Below are positions 1 through 9,043 of a stretch of 32,346 bases of DNA, one piece after another (within the stretch, counting starts at the first letter, position 1; each line of letters opens with the position of its first letter). The stretch is taken from assembly GCA_023421115.1 (NCBI GenBank), contig JAEZUI010000269.1, positions 1 through 32,346 of the forward strand. Direction: 5' to 3'. The position numbers and the translations under genes are program-made. This DNA comes from Bacillota bacterium (GTDB taxonomy: Bacteria; Bacillota; Clostridia; Acetivibrionales; Acetivibrionaceae). The notes under the pieces are model-generated. The model had not been told where the DNA came from. It was given only the letters and a program-made list of their open reading frames with translations, and did no database searches.

Positions 1-546
1 GTAACTCCAGCAAATGATTTACCAACAGTACCAGACTACAGTGAAACAACACCTGAAGATACAGCGGTATCAGGTAAAGTAGTCGGAACAGATCTAGATG
101 GAGATACACTAACATATGTAAAGAAAATAGATCCAGCTAATGGAACAGTAGAAGTAAAAGCTGATGGAACATGGACATACACACCAAATAAAGACTATAC
201 TGGGACTGATGAATTTACAGTAGAAGTAAGTGACGGAAACGGTGGAACAGCAATAAGCACAATAACAATAGATGTAACACCAGTAAATAATCCGCCAAAA
301 GTACCTAATTACAGTGAAAGAACAAAGAAAAACTCTTCGGTATCAGGTAAAGTTATAGGTTCTGATGTAGATGGAGATGACTTGACTTACAAAAAGCTAA
401 CAAGTCCTAAAAATGGTACTGTTGTTGATGACGTTTATGGATCATGGACATATACGCCAACAATTAATTATACCGGGATGGATTTATTTACTGTAGAAGT
501 GAATGATGGGAAAGGTGGAACAGCAATAAGTACAATAACAATAGAA
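1..546 (+). repeat. Two tandem 273-bp coding repeats
   Basis: Copy 1 is 1-273 and copy 2 is 274-546, in register at exactly 273 bp (91 codons). Each starts with a Val-Thr-Pro plus Asn stretch and a Pro-rich turn followed by Tyr-Ser-Glu, and ends with the TIDV/TIEV strand. Copy 1 looks like part of a homogenised array continuing upstream, while copy 2 is more diverged, as is common for the last unit before the anchor. Confidence 0.85.
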
Positions 547-1725
547 GTGATACCCGAAAAGGAAAATACACCATCAACGCCATCAATACCTTCAACACCA
601 TCAAAACCTTCAACACCATCAAAACCAAAAGAAAATGATGACGATAAGGTAATAACTGAACCAAAGGAAGATATTCCGACAGCAGTAAAAGTAATAGCTG
701 ATTTTGCTGTTTTGATAGACGCATCAACCATGAGAGCAGGAGAGAATAGCACAGTAGAATATACTATTACATACTTCAATAAGTTAGGATCTGAAATAAG
801 CAATACTTTTGTCAATGTAAATGTTCCTGATTTAGTGACATTTGTTGATGCTGACAATAATGGCAAATTAAATGGCAAAGAAATCATTTGGGATATTGGT
901 AGATTAAAAGGGAACGCAAAAGGAGAGTTGAAATTTAGACTTAAAATCAATAAACTTGATAATCAGGAATCAATAGTGTCACTAAATTCGAAAATATATA
1001 CAACATATGAAAACACTGAAATTATCAATCCAGAAGATGATGAGTCAAAGATTGACACGTATTTGTTTGCAAATGGTACAGAGTTTGTTCATAAAAGGTA
1101 CATATTGGGTTATCCTGATGGAACAGTTAAGCCAAAAGGTCCTGTGACAAGAGCGGAAGTTGCAGTAATATTTGCAAGAATACTTAATTTGAAGTCAGAA
1201 GAACATGTGAAGGGTTTAAAGGTGTTTAATGATGTGGCTGTTGATTTCTGGGGAGCAGAACATATTGAAGCAGTAACTGAAGTTGGTTTGTTCAAAGGCT
1301 ATAATGACAACACATTTAAACCTAATCAACCGATAACAAGGGCTGAACTTGCCACAGTAATAGCTAAGTATTTAAAGATAACAACATATCCAGAATATAA
1401 AGTTTTGGTGAAGTACTTTAATGATATTTCGGGACATTGGGCAGAAGCTAATATTGCTGAAATATATAGGTATGACATAATAAAGGGCTATGAAGACAAT
1501 ACTTATAGACCTAACAACACAATAACAAGAGAAGAAACAATAACAATGGTAAATCAGATGCTACATAGAGGACCGTTAATGGGAGTAAGACCATCATTCC
1601 CTGACAATCTAGAGAGTAATTGGTCTTTTGGGCATGTTGAAGAAGCTACAAATACTCATAAATCATACTATAACGAAGATGGAAGTGAGACGCTTATAGA
1701 AATTATTCCAGAAGGAATTTGGTAA
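1..1725 (+). CDS. SLH-anchored surface protein with Ig/cadherin-like repeats (5' end outside window)
   Basis: The frame is open from base 1, so the gene begins upstream; 574 residues are visible. Order of parts: two 91-residue Ig/cadherin-like repeats (bases 1-273 and 274-546) with the DxDGDxLTY and GTAxSTITI signatures of 'tandem-95'/VCBS-like extracellular repeats; a Ser-Thr-Pro linker (about 560-650); a DUF11-like beta domain (about 697-960) with a YTITYFNK core; and three SLH domains (about 1051-1185, 1225-1374, 1417-1566) with the FxDV...FW and ITRAE hallmarks. A short charged tail follows the third SLH. SLH domains bind pyruvylated secondary cell wall polymer, so the protein should sit on the cell surface and display the repeats outward. 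Ligand or adhesion role is unknown. The TTG at 382 is an internal Leu codon, not the start. Confidence 0.9.
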   Translation, partial: VTPANDLPTVPDYSETTPEDTAVSGKVVGTDLDGDTLTYVKKIDPANGTVEVKADGTWTYTPNKDYTGTDEFTVEVSDGNGGTAISTITIDVTPVNNPPKVPNYSERTKKNSSVSGKVIGSDVDGDDLTYKKLTSPKNGTVVDDVYGSWTYTPTINYTGMDLFTVEVNDGKGGTAISTITIEVIPEKENTPSTPSIPSTPSKPSTPSKPKENDDDKVITEPKEDIPTAVKVIADFAVLIDASTMRAGENSTVEYTITYFNKLGSEISNTFVNVNVPDLVTFVDADNNGKLNGKEIIWDIGRLKGNAKGELKFRLKINKLDNQESIVSLNSKIYTTYENTEIINPEDDESKIDTYLFANGTEFVHKRYILGYPDGTVKPKGPVTRAEVAVIFARILNLKSEEHVKGLKVFNDVAVDFWGAEHIEAVTEVGLFKGYNDNTFKPNQPITRAELATVIAKYLKITTYPEYKVLVKYFNDISGHWAEANIAEIYRYDIIKGYEDNTYRPNNTITREETITMVNQMLHRGPLMGVRPSFPDNLESNWSFGHVEEATNTHKSYYNEDGSETLIEIIPEGIW

Positions 1726-1775
1726 AATAGTAATGCTTAACAGAAAAGGGAGTGTCGCAAAACTACTTTTAAGTA

Positions 1776-1794
1776 GGGAGCGATGCTCCCTTTT
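1776..1794 (+). terminator. Rho-independent terminator after the SLH gene
   Basis: A perfect 6-bp stem GGGAGC/GCTCCC with a GAT loop is followed by TTTT. A smaller hairpin CTAC/GTAG (about 1762-1775) stands directly before it. The position, 50 bases after the stop codon at 1725, fits the end of the surface-protein transcript. Confidence 0.7.
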
Positions 1795-2594
1795 ATTAGA
1801 AATAAATAAAAATAGCCAATAGAATTTCGGAATGGCACCTCGATTTCCATTGTTTTTTGATTTTTGGGTAAAACGAATGCACTTATCAGTAATATTTTTA
1901 TAAACTAAAAAGCTGTCTCGGTAGACTAGACTTTGATATATAATAATATAGACTGTTTCTGAAAATACAAAAAATGCACAATAAAACAGTTTGATAGGGC
2001 TTGGACAAAAAATTATGTAAACTAATATTTGTGGCTGAAATAGCGAACTGTATAACTAAGTAAATTAATAATTTCAATTAAATGAGCAAAATTATAGATT
2101 GCATTAATGCAACTCACTATTTAATATTTATTTCATAAGGATATGACTTTCTTTAAAGGAGTTGGTGGATATAAAAGTAATAATATAAAAGTTACTCAAC
2201 AGATAATTAAAGTTAAACTCAAAATAATGCGTTTTAAAATTGCTTCTCTATAATTGAAACATTTAAAGTTTAATGAAAATATGAAAGATTTGAAACAATT
2301 AACAATTGCAAAATAAGAGCTATTGCCAAAAAAACGCAAGTTCCGACGCTGCTTTTCTTCATTATTAACATCCCCTTTTATTTTTTCTCTTTATTGGACA
2401 TTATTAGATATCTAAAATACTACCAGATATTCACAACGTAGTCAATAGCTAGTCCGAAAAATGACAAAATATTGTTGCAGAAATATCATTTTATTGTGAA
2501 TCATATTTCCAAAATGCTCTAAATAAATAGTTTAACAACAATAGTTGAGTTTGAGTGATAAAAATAGAACATAAGCTTGTTAACTCAAGACCAC

Positions 2595-2643
2595 AACCTG
2601 TATCAATCCATAATTTACAGTATCATATCAGGTTCTTTTTTTT
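2595..2643 (+). terminator. Hairpin plus T8 run with no gene in front of it
   Basis: AACCTG (2595-2600) pairs with CAGGTT (2629-2634); the stem can extend by TAT/ATA across one bulged T. It is followed by C and eight T. The orientation ends plus-strand transcripts, yet the nearest plus gene ends at 1725 behind its own terminator. It either ends an untranslated RNA or insulates the minus-strand gene that stops at 2706. Confidence 0.45.
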
Positions 2644-2705
2644 AGCGATGTAAGAATTCGGTTGTTTGACCTTTCACAGTGTTTTGTATATGAGCGTTTT
2701 GATAT

Positions 2706-4103
2706 TTAAGGTTTTATAACATTGCAATCTAGCTCTGAATTGTCAGGAGTTATTAGCTTTATAATATACTCTCCGTAGCCTTTCATGCTATTTTTACTTA
2801 TTGATAAAATTTGAGCACCTGTTCTTGAAGGTGTACCTATAAGAAGCAGTTGGTTTTTATATAATTTGATTTCGGAAGCATTAAAGTTATAAACCATCAG
2901 ACCATATTCTTCGGGTTTTATAGGCTGGAATTTTTCACGGAATCCGAGTTTTCCAAAAAAGTCTTTTTGATTGTCGTGGTTTTTAGGTATAATAAGAATT
3001 CTATGTAGGTTATATTCTATTTGTGTTGGGATATAGTACCAATTTCTTTTGTAGTTTGCATTCCATAAAGGGTCATATAGAGGACGCTTATATAGGGGAT
3101 TTCTATAGTTATAATTAAAAGGTATTTTGTTTCCTTGTGTGATTGTAAATTGCAGGTTGTCTATTTCGTTTTGATCTATAGTACTATCACAACTTTGTTG
3201 GTATATTATCTCATCTTTTAGGGGGATAAAGTAAGACAGTTCTTGCTGCAGGGAGTTGTTTTCCTGTATTAACTGCTCTAAGGCTATGCTTTCGTGAAGA
3301 GGGTTAAACGCGCCTACAGTGTGCTCTTTAATTTTTTGCATCAAATATTCATATCGTATTATGTTTTCTCTTAAAAAGTCTACTTCATAACCTTTGCGAG
3401 TAGAAAGTTGAAAGATAAAGTCTTTTTTATCTACTCCTTCAGCTAATAAATCATTTTGGACAATAGAAATTATTTGAGCTCCAGTCTGTTTTGGTTGTCC
3501 AATCAATGCTATCTGATTTTCTAATAGCTTAACACTTTCAACATTAAATCCATAAATCAAAAAGTTTATATTTTTATGTGCATTAACGCTAACACTTGGG
3601 CTGTAGCCCAAACTGCCAAAGATATCATAATTCATGCTTGCGCCTAATGAAAATGCAAACATCTTGTGGCGAGCCTCCATATTTTTAAAAGGCAAATCCA
3701 GCCAGCCGCGATAATACGTTACTTTCCAGTCAGGGTCATATACAGGTCTGAGATATAGTGGTTCATCGGATAGAATCCTGAATTTTATTTCAACTCCTTC
3801 TGTGAGCACTTTATTCAGTTTAGATGTGGGCAAGGGTGATGGAGGGAGATAGTGTGAATTTTTATGAACAGTCCTATCATCATCTTCATAGATGATTTCT
3901 TTTTCTTGGCACATCAAAGAATCAAGCAAATTTTTGATTCGCTGATTATCCTCTAATAATCCATTCTTATCCAAACTGTTGTTAAAGGTTGGTGTGTTTT
4001 TGGTATGTATTCCAAATACAATTATAATTGTAGCCAAGAATATTAATAACAATGCCATAAAGAATAGAAATTTCTTGGTTAAAATAATTATAAATACTTT
4101 CAT
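2706..4103 (-). CDS. Membrane-anchored protein with a duplicated ~100-residue domain, family not recognised
   Basis: 465 residues. The ATG at 4103 is chosen because GAAGGGA stands 9 bases before it; an upstream GTG at 4136 lacks such a site. The N terminus (residues about 4-33) is a short basic head plus one long hydrophobic helix, so the rest is probably outside the cell. Two copies of one domain follow at residues about 117-217 and 338-438, exactly 221 residues apart without net gaps. Shared positions are RPxYDPxW, YxRxW, H, D(I/F)FGxLG(Y/F), (Y)xFN, LxxNQxxLIGxP and TGAQIxSI. A polar, helical connector with likely coiled coil lies between them. No catalytic motif is visible. The gene stands alone, divergent from the cellulase gene. 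The strongest sequence identity between the copies (YDP.W, TGAQI) suggests a conserved fold, perhaps beta-rich; the function is unknown. Confidence 0.8.
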   Translation of the reverse strand: MKVFIIILTKKFLFFMALLLIFLATIIIVFGIHTKNTPTFNNSLDKNGLLEDNQRIKNLLDSLMCQEKEIIYEDDDRTVHKNSHYLPPSPLPTSKLNKVLTEGVEIKFRILSDEPLYLRPVYDPDWKVTYYRGWLDLPFKNMEARHKMFAFSLGASMNYDIFGSLGYSPSVSVNAHKNINFLIYGFNVESVKLLENQIALIGQPKQTGAQIISIVQNDLLAEGVDKKDFIFQLSTRKGYEVDFLRENIIRYEYLMQKIKEHTVGAFNPLHESIALEQLIQENNSLQQELSYFIPLKDEIIYQQSCDSTIDQNEIDNLQFTITQGNKIPFNYNYRNPLYKRPLYDPLWNANYKRNWYYIPTQIEYNLHRILIIPKNHDNQKDFFGKLGFREKFQPIKPEEYGLMVYNFNASEIKLYKNQLLLIGTPSRTGAQILSISKNSMKGYGEYIIKLITPDNSELDCNVIKP

Positions 4104-4577
4104 TATTACACTTCCCTTCAATAAATACTTATTCACCTAGAAGTTTAAATAGAAGGTATTAACTGTGTGTTATGAAATAACGGATGGTTAAAAAATTATT
4201 GTGTATTTGTATATTCAGTGTTATAATTACTTTTTCAAACAGCGCTTACAAAGGTTGTGAACTTTGATAAATGATAAATATGAGCTTCGCTTTGCTAAAA
4301 AATGTTTAACTAACTAATTCATTTCTATGGTCAGGCAACCCTTAAGAAGACTATATAATAAACTATTGCATATTTTTAACGTTTTTTAACAGTTTTATCG
4401 TTTGTTGAGTCAGATGGTTAAAAAACTTTACTATTGGCGTGTCAAAAAATTCACTTTGGTGGTTTTATGATACTTATATTGTCTGTGTTTTTTAATAAGG
4501 TCGCAGCTCGTAAGTTCTGCTTGTAGCAAGTAGTAAAAAACAACATAAAAGGTACATTAAAGGGGAGGCTAAAAGTC
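4104..4577. other. 474-bp divergent intergenic region
   Basis: This region separates the minus-strand membrane protein from the plus-strand cellulase and must hold both promoters, but I see no convincing sigma-A pair. GATGGTTAAAAAA occurs twice as an exact 13-bp direct repeat (4183-4195 and 4413-4425). A small inverted repeat CAAAG/CTTTG lies near 4250. No clear catabolite-repression (cre) site was found. The cellulase ribosome binding site AGGGGAGG is at 4561-4568. Confidence 0.5.
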
Positions 4578-7500
4578 GTGAAAAAAATGTCAAAACAGAT
4601 TTTGGTTATTACCATGGTTCTTGCACTGATAGGATCTTTTCTTCCAACATTCGTTGGTGCTACCGAACTGGTTAATTTGCCGGAAGTTAAGAATTATCTT
4701 AACCTTACAAGTGTTTCGCAAGCAGTATATACACCTAGTGTATCAGACTCGGTTTATTCCAATGAAACTGTTTCAAATGTTATTAAACCATCTGTTGGTG
4801 GTGCTTTGCAAGTTCTTGAGGTGGACGGTAAAAACACTCTGTGTGGTGAAGCTGGAGACCCAATTCAATTAAGGGGAATGAGTACCCATGGTCTTCAATG
4901 GTATCCTCAAATCATCAATAACAATGCGTTCGCAGCACTGTCCAAGGATTGGGGCTCTAATGTTATCCGTCTTGCCATGTATGTGGGAGAGAACGGATAC
5001 GCAAAAGACCCGGAAATTATAAAGCAAAGGTTAATCGATGGAATAGATTTAGCCATTGCAAACGATATGTACGTAATTGTTGATTGGCATGTACATATGC
5101 CTGGAGATCCAAATGCTGAAGTATATAGTGGGGCTATGGATTTCTTTGACGAAATTTCTTCGCTTTATCCAAATGATAAACATATCATTTATGAGTTGGC
5201 AAATGAGCCAAGCAGTAATGACCCTGGGGTTCCTAATAATGCTGCAGGATGGGAGGCTGTAAAGTCTTATTCTGAGCCTATCATTAAGATGCTTCGTGAC
5301 AAGGGGAATGAAAATGTTATTATCGTAGGAAGCCCCAACTGGAGCCAGCGTGCAGATTTGGCGGCGGACAACCCTATAAATGATGCGAATACAATATACA
5401 CTGTTCATTTTTACACAGGCACTCATATGCCTGCCACAGACAGTTCAGACAGAAATAATGTTATGAGTAATGCCATCTATGCAATGGAAAAAGGTCTTGT
5501 GCTTTTTGCCTCTGAGTGGGGTACCAGTGAAGCGACAGGGAACAACGGACCATATCTGAATGAGGCAGATGTATGGCTTGATTTCCTAAATAAAAATAAC
5601 ATTAGCTGGTGTAACTGGTCATTGACAAATAAAAACGAAACATCAGGAGCGTTTACGCCTTTTGAGCTTTATAAATCAGAGGCTACCGATTTGGATCCCG
5701 GTGAAGATCAAGTGTGGGATCTTAAGGAATTAAGCGTTTCGGGGGAATATGTACGTGCAAAAATCAAGGGCATTGATTATGAACCAATTGACCGTACAAT
5801 AAGAAAAGATTATACAACGGTAATATGGAACTTTAATGATGGAACTGATCAAGGGTTCGGTGTAAATGGTGACAGTCCTGTAAAAGAAGGTGTAACGGCA
5901 ACAAACTCATATAATGCGCTTCAGATAGCAGGCTTAAATGCAAGCAACGATATTTCTGACGGCAACTACTGGGCAAACCTCCGTCTCTCAGCAGACAATT
6001 CAAGTGCCCGTCCCGATATTTTCGGAGCAGAAAAACTTACAATGGATGTTATTGTTTCGGAGCCAACAACAGTGTCTATAGCAGCTATTCCTCAAAGTTC
6101 TACAAAGGGCTGGGCTAATCCGTTGAAAGCTGCTAGAGTTACGTCGGAAGACTTTGAAGAGCAAGAGGACGGTAAATACAAAGCAGTCTTAACTATAACA
6201 ACAATAGATTCTCCTAACTTTGAAGCAATTGCAAAAGACGAACAAAACAGTATAATGACCAATATTATTCTGTTTATCGGTACAGAAAATGCTGATGTTA
6301 TAGCTTTAGACAATATTTCAGTATCTGGAAATCGTGAGGTTGTTGAACAGCCTGTTGAGCATGCTCCTATAGGAAAACCCACTTTACCTTGTGATTTCGA
6401 AGATGGTACTCGACAGGGCTGGAACTGGGATGCATCATCAGGGGTAAAAAGTGAGTTGACCATAGAAGCGGCAAACGGTTCAAAGGCTATTTCATGGGAT
6501 GTTGCTTATCCCGAAGTTAAGCCTGCGGATGGATGGGCTTCAGCACCTCGTATTATGTTGTCGAACATTAATACAACACGTAGGGATAACAGATATCTTA
6601 CTTTTGATTTTTATTTAGACCCTGTGCGTGCTAACGAGGGCGTTCTTTCAATTAATCTCGCCTTTGCACCACCTAGTCTTGGGTATTGGGCACAGGCTTC
6701 TAAAAATTTCGATATTTCATTGGAAGCATTGGCAGGTATGGAAAAAACCGAAGATGGACTTTATCATTTTAAAGCTAGCTTTGATTTAGACAAATTAAAT
6801 GATGACAAAGTGTTTGAACCAAATACTTTTTTACGTGATATCACAATTGTTGTAGCTGATGTACAAAGTGATTATGCTGGAAAAATGTATATGGACAACA
6901 TAGCATTTGAACCGGAATCAAAAGAGTATCTGATTAGTGTTGATGACCTATCCCACGGAAACATTGTAGCAAGTTCTGTGTATGCAGAGGCAGGTACAAC
7001 GATAGAACTTACAATAACTCCTGATACAGGTTACCGTTTAGAAGCTGGTTCACTTAAGTATAATGATGGTACAACTGATACAGTAATAAGCGGAACAAGC
7101 TTTGTTATGCCTCCAAAGGACATAACCCTAACAGCGAAGTTTGGAAAGAAACCGTCGGAAAGTAGCAGTAAAGGTTCATCTTCTTCAAAGAGTAAACCTG
7201 TTTCTAAACCGACACCTATTGCTACATCTACAACTATGCCGGAGTCTACCTCTATACCAGGTTCGTCTGTAAGAATTTCGGGATATACGGTGCAAGTTTC
7301 AGTATATGCTAATAGTGAGACTGATAGTACTGGTAGAACTGTTGCTATAATTGATGAGGCACAATTAACCGAGGCAATAAATAAGGCTATTGAAGAAGCA
7401 ACTAAATTAGATAAAGGAATTTCAGCAATTAAAGTCACTGTAGAGGCTGCAAAGGATGTGAAATCATTTGAGGTAAACATTTCAAAGGAAGATGTGAATT

Positions 7501-8468
7501 CTTTTGTGGATAAAAAACTTGAAAAAGTAATAATATCCACAGCCATATCAACTATATCTTTTGATCAAAAAGCTATATCAAAGATTTCCTCAAGTTCAAA
7601 AGAGGATGTTAAAATTAAAATTTCAGATCCTTTAGCGTCAAGTATCCCTGCTGAACTTACGAAAATAGTTGGTGACAAACCTGTTATAATCTTAAGCGTG
7701 ATTAGTGGTAATGAAACCATATCCAATTTTGAAGGAAATGTAACAGTAGAATTGCCGTACACCCTTGGTGAAGGTGAAGATTCCAATGCAGTTGTGATTT
7801 ATTCCATAAATGCTGATGGCAAATATGAGATGATTAAGGACTGTGTTTATAACAAGGCTACAAAAAAAGTAACATTTAAAGCAAGTAGCCTTTCATTATT
7901 TGCGGTAGGTTATAACAAAGTAGACTTCTCGGATGTATCCGGTTGGTACAACGAATCGGTAAACTTCCTTGCAGCAAGGGGTATAATAAAGGGCAAGGGA
8001 AAAGATGTTTTTGCACCAAATGCAAACATAACAAGAGCAGAGTTTGTTCAGATACTTGCCAACATGGCAGGAGTAGATAAGAGCAAATTCTTAAGTTCAG
8101 CCTTTGAGGATGTAAAGATCAATGACTGGTTCAACAGTGCAGTACAATGGGCGTATGAAAGTGGCATTGCATATGGGGCTAATGGTAGTTTTAACCCAAA
8201 TGCCAAAATAACCCGTCAAGATATGGCAGTAATGCTTGATCAGTATAATAAAAAGGTTGCAGGCTATAGCCTGGAAAGTATAAATAAAGCTGTGAAATTC
8301 AACGATGACAGCGAAATTGCAGAATATGCAAAAGCATCGGTGGCAGCTATGCAAGTGGTAGGGATTATCTCGGGAAAAGGTAACAATATCTTTGATCCAA
8401 AAGCCAATGCAACAAGGGCAGAAGCGTCGAGCATGATTACCTCATTAATACAAAAAAGTATAGAATAA
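4578..8468 (+). CDS. Secreted, SLH-anchored GH5 endoglucanase with tandem CBM17/CBM28
   Basis: 1296 residues. The GTG start follows AGGGGAGG by 9 bases. Parts in order: signal peptide (1-28, cleavage probably after Val-Gly-Ala); GH5 catalytic domain (about 75-400), with the acid/base in NEP (E210) and the nucleophile in SEWG (E313) both present, most like subfamily 2; a CBM17-type module (about 413-597, opening with WNFNDGT) and a CBM28-type module (about 605-780, FEDGTRQGW); a small bacterial-repeat domain (about 783-857); a Ser/Pro/Thr linker (about 858-900); an unassigned beta/alpha domain (about 901-1110); and three SLH domains (about 1114-1290). It cuts internal beta-1,4 bonds in amorphous cellulose, the target of CBM17/28 modules. 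There is no dockerin, so it is anchored to the cell wall rather than to a cellulosome. GH5-CBM17-CBM28-SLH is also the layout of Bacillus alkaline cellulases, which gives the module order some support. Confidence 0.93.
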   Translation: MKKMSKQILVITMVLALIGSFLPTFVGATELVNLPEVKNYLNLTSVSQAVYTPSVSDSVYSNETVSNVIKPSVGGALQVLEVDGKNTLCGEAGDPIQLRGMSTHGLQWYPQIINNNAFAALSKDWGSNVIRLAMYVGENGYAKDPEIIKQRLIDGIDLAIANDMYVIVDWHVHMPGDPNAEVYSGAMDFFDEISSLYPNDKHIIYELANEPSSNDPGVPNNAAGWEAVKSYSEPIIKMLRDKGNENVIIVGSPNWSQRADLAADNPINDANTIYTVHFYTGTHMPATDSSDRNNVMSNAIYAMEKGLVLFASEWGTSEATGNNGPYLNEADVWLDFLNKNNISWCNWSLTNKNETSGAFTPFELYKSEATDLDPGEDQVWDLKELSVSGEYVRAKIKGIDYEPIDRTIRKDYTTVIWNFNDGTDQGFGVNGDSPVKEGVTATNSYNALQIAGLNASNDISDGNYWANLRLSADNSSARPDIFGAEKLTMDVIVSEPTTVSIAAIPQSSTKGWANPLKAARVTSEDFEEQEDGKYKAVLTITTIDSPNFEAIAKDEQNSIMTNIILFIGTENADVIALDNISVSGNREVVEQPVEHAPIGKPTLPCDFEDGTRQGWNWDASSGVKSELTIEAANGSKAISWDVAYPEVKPADGWASAPRIMLSNINTTRRDNRYLTFDFYLDPVRANEGVLSINLAFAPPSLGYWAQASKNFDISLEALAGMEKTEDGLYHFKASFDLDKLNDDKVFEPNTFLRDITIVVADVQSDYAGKMYMDNIAFEPESKEYLISVDDLSHGNIVASSVYAEAGTTIELTITPDTGYRLEAGSLKYNDGTTDTVISGTSFVMPPKDITLTAKFGKKPSESSSKGSSSSKSKPVSKPTPIATSTTMPESTSIPGSSVRISGYTVQVSVYANSETDSTGRTVAIIDEAQLTEAINKAIEEATKLDKGISAIKVTVEAAKDVKSFEVNISKEDVNSFVDKKLEKVIISTAISTISFDQKAISKISSSSKEDVKIKISDPLASSIPAELTKIVGDKPVIILSVISGNETISNFEGNVTVELPYTLGEGEDSNAVVIYSINADGKYEMIKDCVYNKATKKVTFKASSLSLFAVGYNKVDFSDVSGWYNESVNFLAARGIIKGKGKDVFAPNANITRAEFVQILANMAGVDKSKFLSSAFEDVKINDWFNSAVQWAYESGIAYGANGSFNPNAKITRQDMAVMLDQYNKKVAGYSLESINKAVKFNDDSEIAEYAKASVAAMQVVGIISGKGNNIFDPKANATRAEASSMITSLIQKSIE

Positions 8469-8480
8469 TATGATTTATTA

Positions 8481-8522
8481 AAAACAAGCGGTAGGTTTAT
8501 CACAGCCTACCGCTTGTTTTTT
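8481..8522. terminator. Bidirectional terminator between cellulase and GNAT genes
   Basis: A perfect 15-bp stem, 8481-8495 paired with 8506-8520, has a 10-base loop. A-runs on the left and T-runs on the right mean it can stop transcripts from both sides. It lies between convergent genes that stop at 8468 and 8549. Confidence 0.92.
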
Positions 8523-8548
8523 GTAAATTGGGAGTTCAGACACAGGAC

Positions 8549-9025
8549 TTATAGATATTCCTTTACCAATAGAGCACGTATATAGCCTCTATCCTTAGTT
8601 GTTGAGTCTATGTAGAAGCCCCTGCCGTAATAGAATCTTATTAAATCCTTATATTTAGCAGCAGTATGTAAACTGACTTTTTTTATGCCTTTTGCCAACA
8701 GTAGTTTATCAACTAAATTCATTAGTGATTTGCCGATACCAATATTGTGGTAATCAGGGCTTACTCCAAACCTACTTATATAAGCAGTATTATCGGGAAG
8801 TATTTTGACTCTTATAGCACCAACCGGTGTGTTATCAATAAAAGCAACAAATACTTCATTATTAACGATGTCATTTTTTATGTCTTCCAATGATTCTTCT
8901 AAAGCTTCCAACGAGCCTTTAAGTCCAGTGTCTTCCATATATTTTTTAAATGCTTCTCTTGTAATAATCTGTATTGCTTCTGTGTCTTCAACAGACGCAT
9001 TCCTTATTATGAACGAATAATTCAT
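8549..9025 (-). CDS. GNAT-family N-acetyltransferase, last gene of the argD-argF unit
   Basis: 158 residues, one GNAT domain. The acetyl-CoA pyrophosphate-binding motif A is visible at about 88-102 (YHNIGIGKSLM, a variant of Q/RxxGxG/A), followed by motif B around FYYGRGF (131-137). The ATG has GTGAGG about 7 bases upstream. The gene begins only 18 bases after the argF stop codon and is therefore probably transcribed from the ARG-box promoter in front of argD. GNATs transfer acetyl from acetyl-CoA to an amine; the substrate here is not visible. Because it sits in an arginine operon and no argA or argJ is present in the window, a short N-acetylglutamate synthase is a possibility, but this is inference from context; a protein N-acetyltransferase is equally compatible with the sequence. 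Confidence 0.8.
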   Translation of the reverse strand: MNYSFIIRNASVEDTEAIQIITREAFKKYMEDTGLKGSLEALEESLEDIKNDIVNNEVFVAFIDNTPVGAIRVKILPDNTAYISRFGVSPDYHNIGIGKSLMNLVDKLLLAKGIKKVSLHTAAKYKDLIRFYYGRGFYIDSTTKDRGYIRALLVKEYL

Positions 9026-9043
9026 TTTTGCCTCACTATTTCT

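Larger units (their letters stand above)
1726..2705. other. 980-bp gap without a recognisable gene
   Basis: Very AT-rich, with stop codons in all frames and no coding region I can support. It holds the terminator at 1776 and a second hairpin plus T-run at 2595-2643. A good Shine-Dalgarno-like AAAGGAG at about 2154 leads only to an 8-codon frame. Short stretches resemble insertion-sequence termini (GAGTGTCGCAAAAC near 1750, AAAGCTGTCTCGG near 1908), but there is no transposase and no matching inverted pair. Confidence 0.6.

Noticed and set aside
382..1725. TTG at 382 as the start of the SLH gene
   Set aside because: The frame is open to base 1 and the repeat unit continues upstream in register, so the TTG is an internal leucine codon.
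1741..1990. Insertion-sequence remnants (GAGTGTCGCAAAAC and AAAGCTGTCTCGG stretches)
   Set aside because: They recall IS termini, but there is no transposase fragment, no matching inverted end and no target duplication.
4104..4577. c-di-GMP riboswitch or cre site before the cellulase gene
   Set aside because: A GGTCAGGCAACCC stretch near 4331 hints at one, but the rest of the GEMM core is missing; no cre consensus match.
8097..8354. Minus-strand open frames within the cellulase gene (also 5049-5426, 7031-7546)
   Set aside because: They are opposite a continuous domain-bearing reading frame and show no start signals or protein-like features.
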